Assembly: GCF_038051995.1 (NCBI RefSeq)
Contig: NZ_CP150290.1
Location: 4,206,001-4,270,000, forward strand
DNA: 64,000 nt
From: Paenibacillus sp. FSL H8-0537
Lineage (GTDB): Bacteria; Bacillota; Bacilli; Paenibacillales; Paenibacillaceae
Reading direction: 5' to 3'
Shown piece after piece: positions 28,801-37,902 of this stretch (position 1 is the first letter of the stretch; each line of letters opens with the position of its first letter). The position numbers were made by a program, and so were the translations under genes. A model generated the notes under the pieces. The model searched no databases. It worked only from the letters and a program-made list of their open reading frames with translations, and was not told the DNA's origin.

Positions 28801-31800
28801 AGCCAGCTCATCCATTCCGCCGACTCCTTGCGCTCCTGACCGCAGCCGACCAGATCGATCAGGCCGTCATACGCCTGCCAATCCAGCTCTTGCCGCTCTT
28901 GCGCCACATCAAACAGGCGGCTTTGCGGCAGTCTCTTCGCCAGCTCGGTGGCCAAACTGCGCGTCTCCGGCGTGGTCAAGATCGCCACCACCAGGTTGAC
29001 GCTGCGGCTTGGAGCTGCCGAACATGGCTCCCACACTTTTTTCAGAAAATACATCTTGCGCTCTGCCGCCGTGCTGTTTCCTTGCCACTCGCCTTCGACC
29101 GGCTCCAGCACCAGTCCGCGCATCTGCACGCAGACCTCGCCCGTTTCGTCGCAGAGGTCGAGGTCATAGCCGGCCTCACCGCTTCGAATCAGCGCCCACA
29201 TCGCAGACCGGCACGGACGAAGGATGTCCAGCGACTGCAGGGAGACCGGCCGGGTCGGCTTGCGGTCGGTCTGTTTCAGCGTAAAAGCGTTCATGGCCTG
29301 AACCGCAGCTTCCAGCAAGGTCGGGTGCAGTACATAGTCCGCTTCCGTGGCAAGAGCTGCTGACGGCAGGGCGAGCTTGGCCAGCACATGGCTCTCTCCC
29401 AGATAGAGCGTCTCGATCCCTTGCAGGCTCGGCCCATAGGCCGTCCCAAGCGCGCGGAAGACATCATAGCATTGCTCAGCCGTCAGAACGCCGAGTCCCG
29501 ACTGCACCTGCAAGGCATGCAGATCGAGCGGCGGTGCCGGATCGAACGCGCAGATCTCGACTTCGCCATAGCTATACAGCGTCGGAGCTTCCTCCCCTTG
29601 TGGGATATCACCGCTGATCTCATAGGCGATCTCGCCGTCCTCCAGCGCATGGAGTCCGACATGCAGACGTATAGATTCGCCTGCTGCGACGATCGGTTGC
29701 GGCCAGACGACATCTTTCAAACGCATGGATGTCGGATCGTTCGCTTCAAGACCCATCGCCAGCAGAGCAGCCGCTCGCGCCAGCTCCAGCTCTGCGACGC
29801 CCGGCAGTACCAGGTTGCCATAGACGACGTGATCGCGGAGGAAGAATTCGCGGCCCGTCAGCGTCGAACGGAACCGCACTTCGGTCAGGTCGGACGTGTT
29901 CTCGTGCACCAGCGGATGCAGCAGAACGGCCCGTCCTACGCCCGTCCCGCTCTGCACAGCTCCGTCGATCGGAAGCCAGTAGCTCTCCTTGGCAAACGGA
30001 TAGCCCGGCAGCGAGATGCGACCTGGCTTGCCTGTTGCATATTGCCGGCTCCAATCGATCGACAGCCCTTTAGCCCACAGGTCGAGCAGCTTGCTGAACT
30101 TGCCTTTTGCCTGCCATGCCTCGATCACCGCCTGCATGTCCTCGTCCTGCGCGAAGAGGGCCAGCGTGTCCTTGTAGTGCTTGATATGTCCGTGGAACAG
30201 GCCGTCGATGCCTCGTTTGCCGGACAGGAAATCTTGCAGTTTGGCACTGAGTTCCTTGAGCGACGAGGCCAGCACGGCCAGACGCTCCTCCATCGTCTCG
30301 CGGCCCAGCTGCAAGGTGTAGGCGATCGCCGGCATGTCCGCTTCGCTGTATGCACCGCTCTCGACAGCCTGCAGCAAGCGCTGTGCCTGTTCTTGCAGAC
30401 GGTCTGCGTTCTTGGCCGAGAGCACGATGACGTGCGGAGCCGTTCCGAAATGGTCACGCTGTTGCTCTACTGCTTGGTATTCCTCGATGATCACATGCGC
30501 GTTCGCACCGCCGGCCCCGAACGACGAGAGACCCGCAAGGCGCGGGAACTCCCTTGTCTGACCGTCGATCTCCACCAGAGGGCGCTTCCATTCCATCAGC
30601 TCTTGCGGCACGACAAACGGGCTGTTCCGGAAGTCGATGTTTGCGTTGAGCTGTTGAGAGTGCAAGGACGGAGCGATTCTGCGATGCTTTAGCTGGAGCA
30701 GCACTTTGGTCAGGCCGGCGATGCCGGCGCTCGCTTCCAGATGCCCGATGTTCGACTTGACAGAGCCGATCGCACAGAACTGCTTGTCTCGCGTGTACTT
30801 GCCAAACGCGCGGGAGAGCCCGGTGATCTCGATAGGGTCGCCCAGAGCCGTACCGGTGCCGTGCGCCTCGATGTAGCTGATCGCGCGCGGGTTGATCTTC
30901 GCCCACTCCAGCGCTTTCAGAATCATGTCCGACTGCGCCGTCGGGTTCGGCACCGTATACCCGTTGGTCTTGCCTCCGTGATTGACAGCGGTCGCCTTGA
31001 TGACGCCGTAGATGTGGTCGCCGTCCTTCACCGCTTGGTCAAGTGGCTTGAGCAGCACGGCGCCGATGCCTTCGCCCGGCACATACCCGTCGCCATCCGC
31101 ACCAAAACTTCTGCATCTGCCATCCGTCGCCAGGAACTTGTACTGGCTCAGGAACAGATATTTCCCCGCGCCGATCGACAGGTTGACACCGCCGGCGATG
31201 GCGACGCTGCTCTCCCCGTTCAGAAGGCTCTGGCAGGCGAGATGCAGCGCGGTCAGGGACGAAGAGCACGCGGTATCCACCGTCAGGCTCGGCCCGTTGA
31301 AGTTGCAGAAATACGAAACGCGGTTGGCGATGCTGTAGAGCAGCGTGCTTGGGCTGAGCACATGGCCCTGCGCCTGTGCGAGCACACCAAGCTCTTGATA
31401 CGGCTGCCACAGCGCCCCGACGTACACGCCGACCGACTGATCGCTGAGGCTCTGTCTCGTATAGCCGGCATCTTCGAGCGCATGCCAGACCACCTCAAGG
31501 AACAAACGCTCCTGTGGGTCCATCAGCTCGGCTTCACGCGGCGGGATGTTGAAGAACATCGGGTCAAACTTGTCCACATCATCGAGGAAACTACCCCATT
31601 TGCTGTACAGCTTGTCGTTTTGCTTGTCCGGATCATAGTAGCGCACGTAATCAAATCGATTCGGTCGGATCTCTTCGATGCAGTCCTTGCCCGCTTGGAT
31701 GTTCGCCCAGAATTCCGCCAGCGATCCGGCCTGCGGATAGCGCCCGGCAAGGCCGATGATCGCGATATCCCGCACAGCCGGAGCGTGCGGTGTCATCTCG

Positions 31801-34800
31801 ACCGTCTCGACCATATCTGCGGAACGCGCGATTTCTTGAGCACTTGCCACAGCCGCTACTGTCGATTCAACTGCCGCCTCTACCACCTCATCCACTTCAA
31901 CCGTTTCCGGCAATTGCAGCAGCGAACGCAGCGTCTCTTCATACTCCTCTAGGAAATAACCCGTCAGATCTTCCAAGTTGCGGTACTCAAAGAACAGAGT
32001 CTTGGACAGCTCGGACCCAAACGCATCCTCGAATAGCTTGTTCAGCTCCAAGATCATCACCGAGTTGATGCCATACGCTTCGAACGCTTCCTCCGTCCGG
32101 ATCATCGACGGCTCCAGCCCGATCGCCTCAGACAGCAGACCCCGCACGAATTCCTGTGCGCGAGATCTCAGCACCGCCATACAACGGTCGCGAGCTGCCT
32201 GCGTTTGGGCCGTCGACACCGGGGCTGCCACCTGCACCAAGGACGATTTTTCATAATTCGTCGCCTTTATCAAGAAATTGACGAGCCGCGCCACCACGCG
32301 CCCCTCCTCGTCGCAAACGGTCAGGTTAAACTTCTTGATGTCCGGGTTGTTCTTCGTCTTCGGGCTGACTTCACTGTAAACGTGGCATCTGCGCGGCACG
32401 CTCCCCCACATCTCCAAGCTTTCGATCGCAATCGGGATAAAATCGCGCTCGTCATCGCCGTGGAAGCGGTTGTTGATCAGCGCCGTCTGGAACACGCCCG
32501 TTAGCATCGTAGGGTGCAGCAGGTACTCCTCATATGTGTCTGCGATCATCTCCGGCAGTTCCAGCGTCGCCAGCGCTTCCTGCTCGTTGAGCACCATCAC
32601 CTGCATCGGCATGAAGCTCTCCCCGACGATCAAGCCCTCCGCATGAATCTGCTGATAGACCTGCTCCCGCGTCCAGCTCGCCGTGCAGCGCTCTCGAATC
32701 GCTGCGAGATCGAGCGTTTCCACCTCGCTCTGCGCCAGCTGCCAAGGAGCATATTGTAGCGCCCCGGTCGCATGCACGACGCGTTCGGCCCCTTCCATTC
32801 TGTAGATCTCGTAGTCGGTGCGCTCCCCTTTTGGCAGCAGTTGAATGAACACATCAAACGGCTCTCCGCTCGAAGACAGTTGCTTCGCCCAGTAGCAGTT
32901 GAGCAGCTTGCTCACCCGCTGGCCCGGAAGAGCGAGTGCGCCGGCCTGTCTGGCCATCTCGGCATAGCACGCGCCTGGCACATTGTATTTGTTGTCCACC
33001 ACATGATCGACCTGATAGAACTCCGTGTTGTCATAACGTCGCTGGTACAGCCCCTGCTCGCCAGCGACCTTGTTCAGATCGATCAGCCCCGAGCTGCGAT
33101 ACAGCGGAGCCAGAGCCCCCAGCTCGGCATAGTGCGCCTCGATGACCGCGCGCTGCTTGTCTTGCAGCAGATAGTCCAGAATCTGTTGCGAGGTTCCATG
33201 TTCAAACAGCAACGGCGGTTTGAAATCGACGCCAAAATACTGCGAGATCAGGTTCGCAATCTGCAGCAGCGACAGCGACGCCACCCCGAGCTGCTGCAGC
33301 GGCTGGCTGGCACCGATCTCCGCCGGAGCCAGGTGCAGCGCTTGTGCGAGGATGCTGTAGAGATCCCGACGGATCATCGTCGGCACATCCAGTTCTCGCA
33401 CAGTCTCCGCTTTGCGGATGCCAAAGTGCTGGTTGATTTTCATCTGGTCACCTTCGATCCCTACGATGTGAGCGAAACCTTCCTGACTTGCCAGATGCAG
33501 CGCTTCCCTGAGCAGAACCCAGCCCTGCGGTGTTTCCAGCGGCTGCATCCCGAACACCTTCCAGAGATGCTCCTTCTCCTCCGGCTCCACGGTCATCCCG
33601 CCGTTCGCCCAGAGCGGCCAGTTGATCGCCAGCGACAGACCGCTGCGCCTGCCCTCGGCGACGAGCTGCTGCCGGTGCGCCGCATACGCATCCATGAAGC
33701 TGTTGCCCGAAGAATAATCGCACTGCCCTTGATTGGGCATCAGCGCTGCAATCGACGAGAACATGACAAAAAAGTCCAGTTCGTCGCCGGCCGTCGCGTC
33801 GTCCAGATGGAGCGTCCCCGCGAGTTTGGGCTGCAGGACTTTTTCAAAAGACTCAGTTGTTTTGCGCAGGATGAAGCTGTCTTCAATCAACCCGCTTCCC
33901 TGCAAAACGCCGTGGATGCTGCCATAGGTCGCACGCGCTTGCTCCACCGCCGCACGCACTTGTTCGGCATCGCCGAGGCCCGCCCGAATGTACAGGCCGG
34001 AGCCGCCCAGACTAGCCAGCCTGTCAAGCTGTGCCACGATTCTCTCATCCTGCTCTCTTCGCCCGAGCAACACGACCTTCGCCTTATATTCCTTGGCCAG
34101 ATAGTCGGAAAAAATCTGCCCCAGGCCGCCCGTGCCGCCTGCAATCAGATACACCCCGCCTTGACGCAGCGCATAAGCCTGCTTCTGCAAGCCGCCCGCC
34201 ACGGTCACCATCTCGCGCAGCTGCCTTGTCCCGCCTACATATCTCACTTCATGCAGCGGGGCCGGAGCACTCGCAAACAGCTCCTCTAGAAGCGCCCGGC
34301 CGCAGTTTTCAAAGTGATCTGTGAACGCCGCCACCTCCAGATGAAGGCGCGGGTACTCATACTTCAGCGTGCGAGCCAGCCCTCCGGCCGCATACAGGGC
34401 GGGCAGCGCCTCGGACGACATGCTCTCGCCGGCGTAGAGGATCTTGATCGGCTCTTTAAACCGGCTCTTAATCAGAGCTCCTGCCAGCACGAGCAGCCCC
34501 CGCAGGTCTTCCACCCCCGGAAGGGCGGCCGGCACGAGAATCTGCCGCACGGCAAATCCGCTTGCCTTGATCTCCTGCAGCGCTTCCAGATAGCGATCTG
34601 GGTCCTGCTCGGCGATCGTCAAGCGCCGGAACGGCACCTCCTCGCCCAGTTCGCCGTGCATCCAATCGGCCAGCGACTCCGAACCGTTGAGGAGGAGCAA
34701 GCCCTTCGCCTCCGCTTCTGGACCGCAGGCTTCCTCCCGCCACTTCGAGGTGTAATAGAGCAGCCCCTGTTCGCTCGCCGCTTCTTTTCTCGTTTCTTCG

Positions 34801-37370
34801 TTCCTTGCTTCTTCATTTCTCACCAACGCCCGCTTCGTAAAATTCTTCACCGAAGCCAGCACGCGACCTTCGCCGTCGCAGAGATACAGGTCGAACTGGA
34901 TCGAACCGCTCTGCTGCACCTGACGCTGCTTAACATAGTAATAGCGCACAGCTTCCAAGCTTCCCGCAACCGTGAAGCTCTCCGCATAATACGGCACATA
35001 CTGCGATTCGCTCGCTGTTCCGTTTCGCACGCTCAAGCACACCGCCGTCTGCAGCGCCCCGTCCAGAATGCCGGCTGCAATGCGCCAGTGATTCCGGACG
35101 TCCACCTCCGCAATCGCCTCATCAGCCGAGCAGTGCAGCGTCTCGATCACCTGGAACGAAGGCCCATACACCAGACCGTTTTCGGAAAAGAGACCATACA
35201 GCCCGGCCTTCGATTCCTTCGTCTCGCAGCGCTTGCGAATCTCCTCCACCTCGATGCGCTCTTCCATCCGCGCCACCTGCTTGAGCAGGCGGCCTTGGCA
35301 GTGCAGGTCCGCCCCCGAACGAATGCGCACAGCCCGGTCGCTTCCTTCCTCCTTCACGTTCAAGAGGAGGGTGCGCGGCTCGTCGAAAACGGCCAGCGGC
35401 TTCAGCCAATACACATCTTGGAACGTTACACCGGCTGTCCACTCTTCCTTCAGCTCTCCGACGATCAGGTCCAGATAGCCCACGCCCGGCAGCACTTTCT
35501 GCCGCTGAACGAGATGGTCTTGCACCATCCGCTCCGTAGCAGGGAGCAGGATCTGCTTGTCGCCGGAAGCCGTATCCGCCTTCAGCGTCTTCGGCTCAAA
35601 CCAGCATTGCAACCGCTCAAACGGATACCCCGGCACCTCGATGCGAGAACCGTGGAAGCTCGCCTGCTCCCAATCGATCCCCTCTCCCTTCACCCAAGCC
35701 TCGGCGAGCAGGAACAGATCGTCCGTCGACGTAGCGACCTGCACAGGCGCGTCAGGCTTCGTCACCACGACGCCTTGGAACAGCGACAGCGAGGCCTGCT
35801 CGCTCACATACCGCTCCAGCTCCTCCACCACCTGCTCCACCGACGAAGCGACCATCGCCAGACGCTCCTCGAACTCCTCGCGCCCGAACATCAGCGTGAA
35901 CGCGAGATCATCCACATGCACAGACTGTCCGGCTTCGCTTTGCAAAAATGTGAGCAGTCGCTCAGCCGATGCCCGCAACTTCCCTTTTTTCGCAGACAAA
36001 AGCACCAACCGCTTCTGCGACGCGCTCTTGGCGCGAGGTCTGTTGCTGCGCGGCGGCTCTTCCAAGATTACATGCGCATTGACGCCGCCCATGCCAAACC
36101 CGCTGACCCCCGCCTGTCTCGGCAGCAGCTTGCCTTCGATGCGCCGCTTCTTCCACGCGGTCGGAGCCGTGACGAGGCCAAACGCCGACCCCTCAAACGA
36201 GATGTACGGATTAATCTCTGTAAAATTGAGCAACTCCGGCAGCACGCCATGCTTCATCGCCAGCAGCACCTTGATGATCGAAGCCATCCCGGCCGCGCTC
36301 TCCAGATGGCCGATGTTCGTCTTGACCGAGCCGAGCAAGCAAGAGTTCTCGCGCGGCTGCAGGCCCCGCTCCTCATAGTACTGCCCATATGCATTCTTCA
36401 GCGCATTGATCTCGATCGGGTCGCCCAGCGGCGTGCCTGTGCCGTGCGCTTCTATGTAGGAGATGTTGCGCGGGTCCGCTTCGGAGCGCTGCAGCGCCGT
36501 GTAGACCACCTCAGACTGAGCGGTCACGTTGGGGGCCGTCAGGAAATTCGAGCGCCCACCATGATTGATCGCCGTCGCCTTGATTACGCCCAAGATGTTG
36601 TCACGGTCTTCCACCGCCTTGTCCAGCGGCTTGAGGAACAGGGCCGCCACGCCTTCACCGCGCACATAGCCGTTCGCCGACGCATCAAACGATTTACATT
36701 GCCCGTCCACTGACAGCATGCCGGACTTGGCATGGGAGATGTACATCCGCGGGCTGAGCAGCGCATTGACGCCCCCGACGATCGCCGCCTCGCATTCCCC
36801 TTCCCGAATATCGCGCACCGCGTTGTGCAGGGCGACCAGAGAACTGGAGCACGCGGTGTCCACGGCTTCGCTCGGCCCTCTGAAGTTGAAAAAATACGAC
36901 ACGCGGTTCGCGAGAATCGAGTGTACCGTTCCTGTGGAAACAAAGGCGCTGATGTTCTCCCCCAGCAGCTCGGCATAGTCGTTTTTCGAAACGCCCGCAT
37001 AGACGCCGATCTTCCGGCCCGACAGACTCTTCGGGCTGTAGCCAGCGTTTTCAATCACCTGCCAGACCGTTTCTAGGAACAGGCGGTGCTGCGGGTCGAT
37101 AAAATTCGCCTCTTTGGGCGAGATGCCAAAAAACAGCGGGTCGAATCGATCGACCTCCTCGATGAATCCGCCCCACTTGCTGTTCGTCTTGTTCTCTTCC
37201 TTTTGCGGGTCGCCGTACACATCCTCCCACTTCCAGCGGTCTTGCGGAATGACAGAGATGCTGTTGAGGCCTGCATTAAGGTTGTTCCAAAATTCCTGTG
37301 TGTTCTTTGCCCCCGGAAAACGACCGGCGATTCCGACGATGGCCACTTCTCGCTTTGGCGTTTGAGTCAT
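25863..37370 (-). CDS. Trans-AT PKS subunit PKS1: KS-DH-KR-ACP-DH*-ACP-KS-DH-KR-ACP-KS0
   Basis: 3835 aa; the ATG follows GAGGAG at 9 nt. Order (rough residues): KS1 at the very N-terminus (DTACSSS 170, EAHGTGT 310, NIGH 353); DH (DHLVQRQKVLP 618, the usual motif glycine replaced; ILDGALQ 768); KR (GGTGGLG 1077); ACP (GVAS 1363); a DH-fold domain directly after the ACP (DHVVDNKYNVPG 1458, but HPTMLT at 1620, so the catalytic Asp is Thr); ACP (GINS 1767); KS2 from 1866 (complete); DH (DHVVYGNLVLPG 2513, HPTLLE 2683, Asp to Glu); KR (TGGTRGLG 2976); ACP (YGVDS 3289); KS3 from 3385 with DTACSSA and NIGH but NGSGT in place of HGTGT. Loss of that His marks a non-elongating KS0. The KS0 at the C-terminus and the DH-ACP opening PKS2 form a split dehydrating bimodule, which would dehydrate the hydroxyl made by KR2. 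There is no loading domain in front of KS1. Confidence 0.95.
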   Translation of the reverse strand: MTQTPKREVAIVGIAGRFPGAKNTQEFWNNLNAGLNSISVIPQDRWKWEDVYGDPQKEENKTNSKWGGFIEEVDRFDPLFFGISPKEANFIDPQHRLFLETVWQVIENAGYSPKSLSGRKIGVYAGVSKNDYAELLGENISAFVSTGTVHSILANRVSYFFNFRGPSEAVDTACSSSLVALHNAVRDIREGECEAAIVGGVNALLSPRMYISHAKSGMLSVDGQCKSFDASANGYVRGEGVAALFLKPLDKAVEDRDNILGVIKATAINHGGRSNFLTAPNVTAQSEVVYTALQRSEADPRNISYIEAHGTGTPLGDPIEINALKNAYGQYYEERGLQPRENSCLLGSVKTNIGHLESAAGMASIIKVLLAMKHGVLPELLNFTEINPYISFEGSAFGLVTAPTAWKKRRIEGKLLPRQAGVSGFGMGGVNAHVILEEPPRSNRPRAKSASQKRLVLLSAKKGKLRASAERLLTFLQSEAGQSVHVDDLAFTLMFGREEFEERLAMVASSVEQVVEELERYVSEQASLSLFQGVVVTKPDAPVQVATSTDDLFLLAEAWVKGEGIDWEQASFHGSRIEVPGYPFERLQCWFEPKTLKADTASGDKQILLPATERMVQDHLVQRQKVLPGVGYLDLIVGELKEEWTAGVTFQDVYWLKPLAVFDEPRTLLLNVKEEGSDRAVRIRSGADLHCQGRLLKQVARMEERIEVEEIRKRCETKESKAGLYGLFSENGLVYGPSFQVIETLHCSADEAIAEVDVRNHWRIAAGILDGALQTAVCLSVRNGTASESQYVPYYAESFTVAGSLEAVRYYYVKQRQVQQSGSIQFDLYLCDGEGRVLASVKNFTKRALVRNEEARNEETRKEAASEQGLLYYTSKWREEACGPEAEAKGLLLLNGSESLADWMHGELGEEVPFRRLTIAEQDPDRYLEALQEIKASGFAVRQILVPAALPGVEDLRGLLVLAGALIKSRFKEPIKILYAGESMSSEALPALYAAGGLARTLKYEYPRLHLEVAAFTDHFENCGRALLEELFASAPAPLHEVRYVGGTRQLREMVTVAGGLQKQAYALRQGGVYLIAGGTGGLGQIFSDYLAKEYKAKVVLLGRREQDERIVAQLDRLASLGGSGLYIRAGLGDAEQVRAAVEQARATYGSIHGVLQGSGLIEDSFILRKTTESFEKVLQPKLAGTLHLDDATAGDELDFFVMFSSIAALMPNQGQCDYSSGNSFMDAYAAHRQQLVAEGRRSGLSLAINWPLWANGGMTVEPEEKEHLWKVFGMQPLETPQGWVLLREALHLASQEGFAHIVGIEGDQMKINQHFGIRKAETVRELDVPTMIRRDLYSILAQALHLAPAEIGASQPLQQLGVASLSLLQIANLISQYFGVDFKPPLLFEHGTSQQILDYLLQDKQRAVIEAHYAELGALAPLYRSSGLIDLNKVAGEQGLYQRRYDNTEFYQVDHVVDNKYNVPGACYAEMARQAGALALPGQRVSKLLNCYWAKQLSSSGEPFDVFIQLLPKGERTDYEIYRMEGAERVVHATGALQYAPWQLAQSEVETLDLAAIRERCTASWTREQVYQQIHAEGLIVGESFMPMQVMVLNEQEALATLELPEMIADTYEEYLLHPTMLTGVFQTALINNRFHGDDERDFIPIAIESLEMWGSVPRRCHVYSEVSPKTKNNPDIKKFNLTVCDEEGRVVARLVNFLIKATNYEKSSLVQVAAPVSTAQTQAARDRCMAVLRSRAQEFVRGLLSEAIGLEPSMIRTEEAFEAYGINSVMILELNKLFEDAFGSELSKTLFFEYRNLEDLTGYFLEEYEETLRSLLQLPETVEVDEVVEAAVESTVAAVASAQEIARSADMVETVEMTPHAPAVRDIAIIGLAGRYPQAGSLAEFWANIQAGKDCIEEIRPNRFDYVRYYDPDKQNDKLYSKWGSFLDDVDKFDPMFFNIPPREAELMDPQERLFLEVVWHALEDAGYTRQSLSDQSVGVYVGALWQPYQELGVLAQAQGHVLSPSTLLYSIANRVSYFCNFNGPSLTVDTACSSSLTALHLACQSLLNGESSVAIAGGVNLSIGAGKYLFLSQYKFLATDGRCRSFGADGDGYVPGEGIGAVLLKPLDQAVKDGDHIYGVIKATAVNHGGKTNGYTVPNPTAQSDMILKALEWAKINPRAISYIEAHGTGTALGDPIEITGLSRAFGKYTRDKQFCAIGSVKSNIGHLEASAGIAGLTKVLLQLKHRRIAPSLHSQQLNANIDFRNSPFVVPQELMEWKRPLVEIDGQTREFPRLAGLSSFGAGGANAHVIIEEYQAVEQQRDHFGTAPHVIVLSAKNADRLQEQAQRLLQAVESGAYSEADMPAIAYTLQLGRETMEERLAVLASSLKELSAKLQDFLSGKRGIDGLFHGHIKHYKDTLALFAQDEDMQAVIEAWQAKGKFSKLLDLWAKGLSIDWSRQYATGKPGRISLPGYPFAKESYWLPIDGAVQSGTGVGRAVLLHPLVHENTSDLTEVRFRSTLTGREFFLRDHVVYGNLVLPGVAELELARAAALLAMGLEANDPTSMRLKDVVWPQPIVAAGESIRLHVGLHALEDGEIAYEISGDIPQGEEAPTLYSYGEVEICAFDPAPPLDLHALQVQSGLGVLTAEQCYDVFRALGTAYGPSLQGIETLYLGESHVLAKLALPSAALATEADYVLHPTLLEAAVQAMNAFTLKQTDRKPTRPVSLQSLDILRPCRSAMWALIRSGEAGYDLDLCDETGEVCVQMRGLVLEPVEGEWQGNSTAAERKMYFLKKVWEPCSAAPSRSVNLVVAILTTPETRSLATELAKRLPQSRLFDVAQERQELDWQAYDGLIDLVGCGQERKESAEWMSWLQLLIEHGRRDGMMLLGVTKGLEGYQNATVNLAGASRAALYTMLQSEYGYVQSRHLDLEPVTDEMRLAEQIAAEFLVEDEETEACWRNGLRYRARLKEWEKGEQQARTPFPEDQVLWITGGTRGLGYLCAQHFVKHYGVKRLVLTGRETLPPRETWAAHLREQTSVSRKIQGIQALEREGAQVMALSVPLSDVQAVEESVQAVRRSLGPIGGVLHAAGLLDEENSAFIRKSVEGIEKVLEPKVAGLDALYRSLRAEPLQFFVAFSSVSATIPSLAAGLSDYAVANAYMDYLAEAKRPECPIVSVQWPSWKEAGMGEVKSRAYEQTGLLTMSNAEGLEFLDYVLARKIGPVVMSAVVNPSLWNPQTLMQRKKQTAALPTPPVVPAQRPAAPAQKASVVAGGQGQTAEAWVRSIFAKELKMDPAKIEVDAQIADYGVDSILQVQLLRQIAQALQVKLDPSLLLEFPTIESLAKHLEALHGPPLANATGATQVQQEELAAPSYRAPSRPAKQRVEKQGQAAVRKAAPASGAADLAVVGLSCRLPGAASLEQYWQLLSEGRSAIRKVPQGRWGYSSGFDAGLLDDITQYDPSFFHLSEEDAKAMDPQALLVLEESLKLLCHAGYTQQEVKGRSVGVYLGARSKHSPSTADLSQTRNPILAVGQNYLAANISQYFDLRGPCVVVDTACSSALVGMNMAAQALQSLEIESAIVGGVSLLTTDETHRIFEQRNILNRKGAFHLFDRRADGIVVGEGCGMVLLKTVEQALRDGDTIYAVIKAVAVNNNGRTAGPATPSLEAQKQVLQAALRKGGVSPAAVRYIETNGSGTEVTDLLELKTIQSVYRASSNLPLGLGSMKPNIGHPLCAEGIAGFIKVVLMLQRRQMVPFLSGEEAMTHYDLQASPFEMARQLMPWTDTARIAAINCFADGGTNAHVILEGWEESEERSILRRPLPLPVLQRCDVSGRGQGERAESAMNIWKKIGVEV

Positions 37371-37527
37371 CCAGATCCGCTCCTCGTATAGTATTCTTGA
37401 ATCTATTTCTCAGTCATTTTCCAGCGTCCTCGGGAGCTGGTGGCGACCTTCAAACCTTCCAATAAATTTGCTCCTTGAAATCTGAATTAGGGACTGGACT
37501 TTCTGGCATGCCTCTGGACAATTGGTT

Positions 37528-37728
37528 GAAGCTGCCAACTCAGTGAAGAACCGCGATGAAGAATTCGGCGAGCATTACCTGAAGAAATGAAATACATGGA
37601 AGTCCTTGAGCACCAACACAAACGCGCCCTCGTCTTAACGTAAGAAACTTGTGTGTCTGGTCGATGTGCTGCTGTGCAACGGCCAACTCTACACGCCTCG
37701 AAGGAAGGTAAACACGACGAAGGAATAA
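37528..37728 (+). pseudogene. Relic of an IS110-family transposase (C-terminal end)
   Basis: Three plus-strand pieces in different frames read like the end of an IS110-type transposase. They are EAANSVKNRDEEFGEHYLKK to a TGA (37528-37590), KYMEVLEHQHKRALVLT to a TAA, and KLVCLVDVLLCNGQLYTPRR to a TAA at 37726-37728. Frameshifts and stops rule out function. The relic lies inside the 532-bp gap (37371-37902) between PKS1 and the trans-AT gene, opposite to operon transcription. The rest of that gap is AT-rich toward 37740-37800 and shows no other gene. Family assignment is from remembered motifs. Confidence 0.6.
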
Positions 37729-37902
37729 CGACCCTTTGCTAAAGTCCTTTGCGAATTCCCAGTTAAAATATGGAATATTATTTAATTTTCTACTGGGTCT
37801 AATTTGATGCGCCTATTTTTCTGTACTCCCAGCCGTTACAGCCAAGAAGATTTCCAGTTCAACCGAATCAGGGACTTGACATCATACCGCTGGACTTTTT
37901 GC

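Noticed and set aside
27447..29363. 638-codon plus-strand open frame opposite PKS1
   Set aside because: Antisense to the KR, ACP and DH regions, without start signal or motifs.
37757..37797. Imperfect hairpin in the trans-AT/PKS1 gap as an operon terminator
   Set aside because: The CCCAGT/ACTGGG stem has internal mismatches and a long AT loop, with no T-run on the minus strand.
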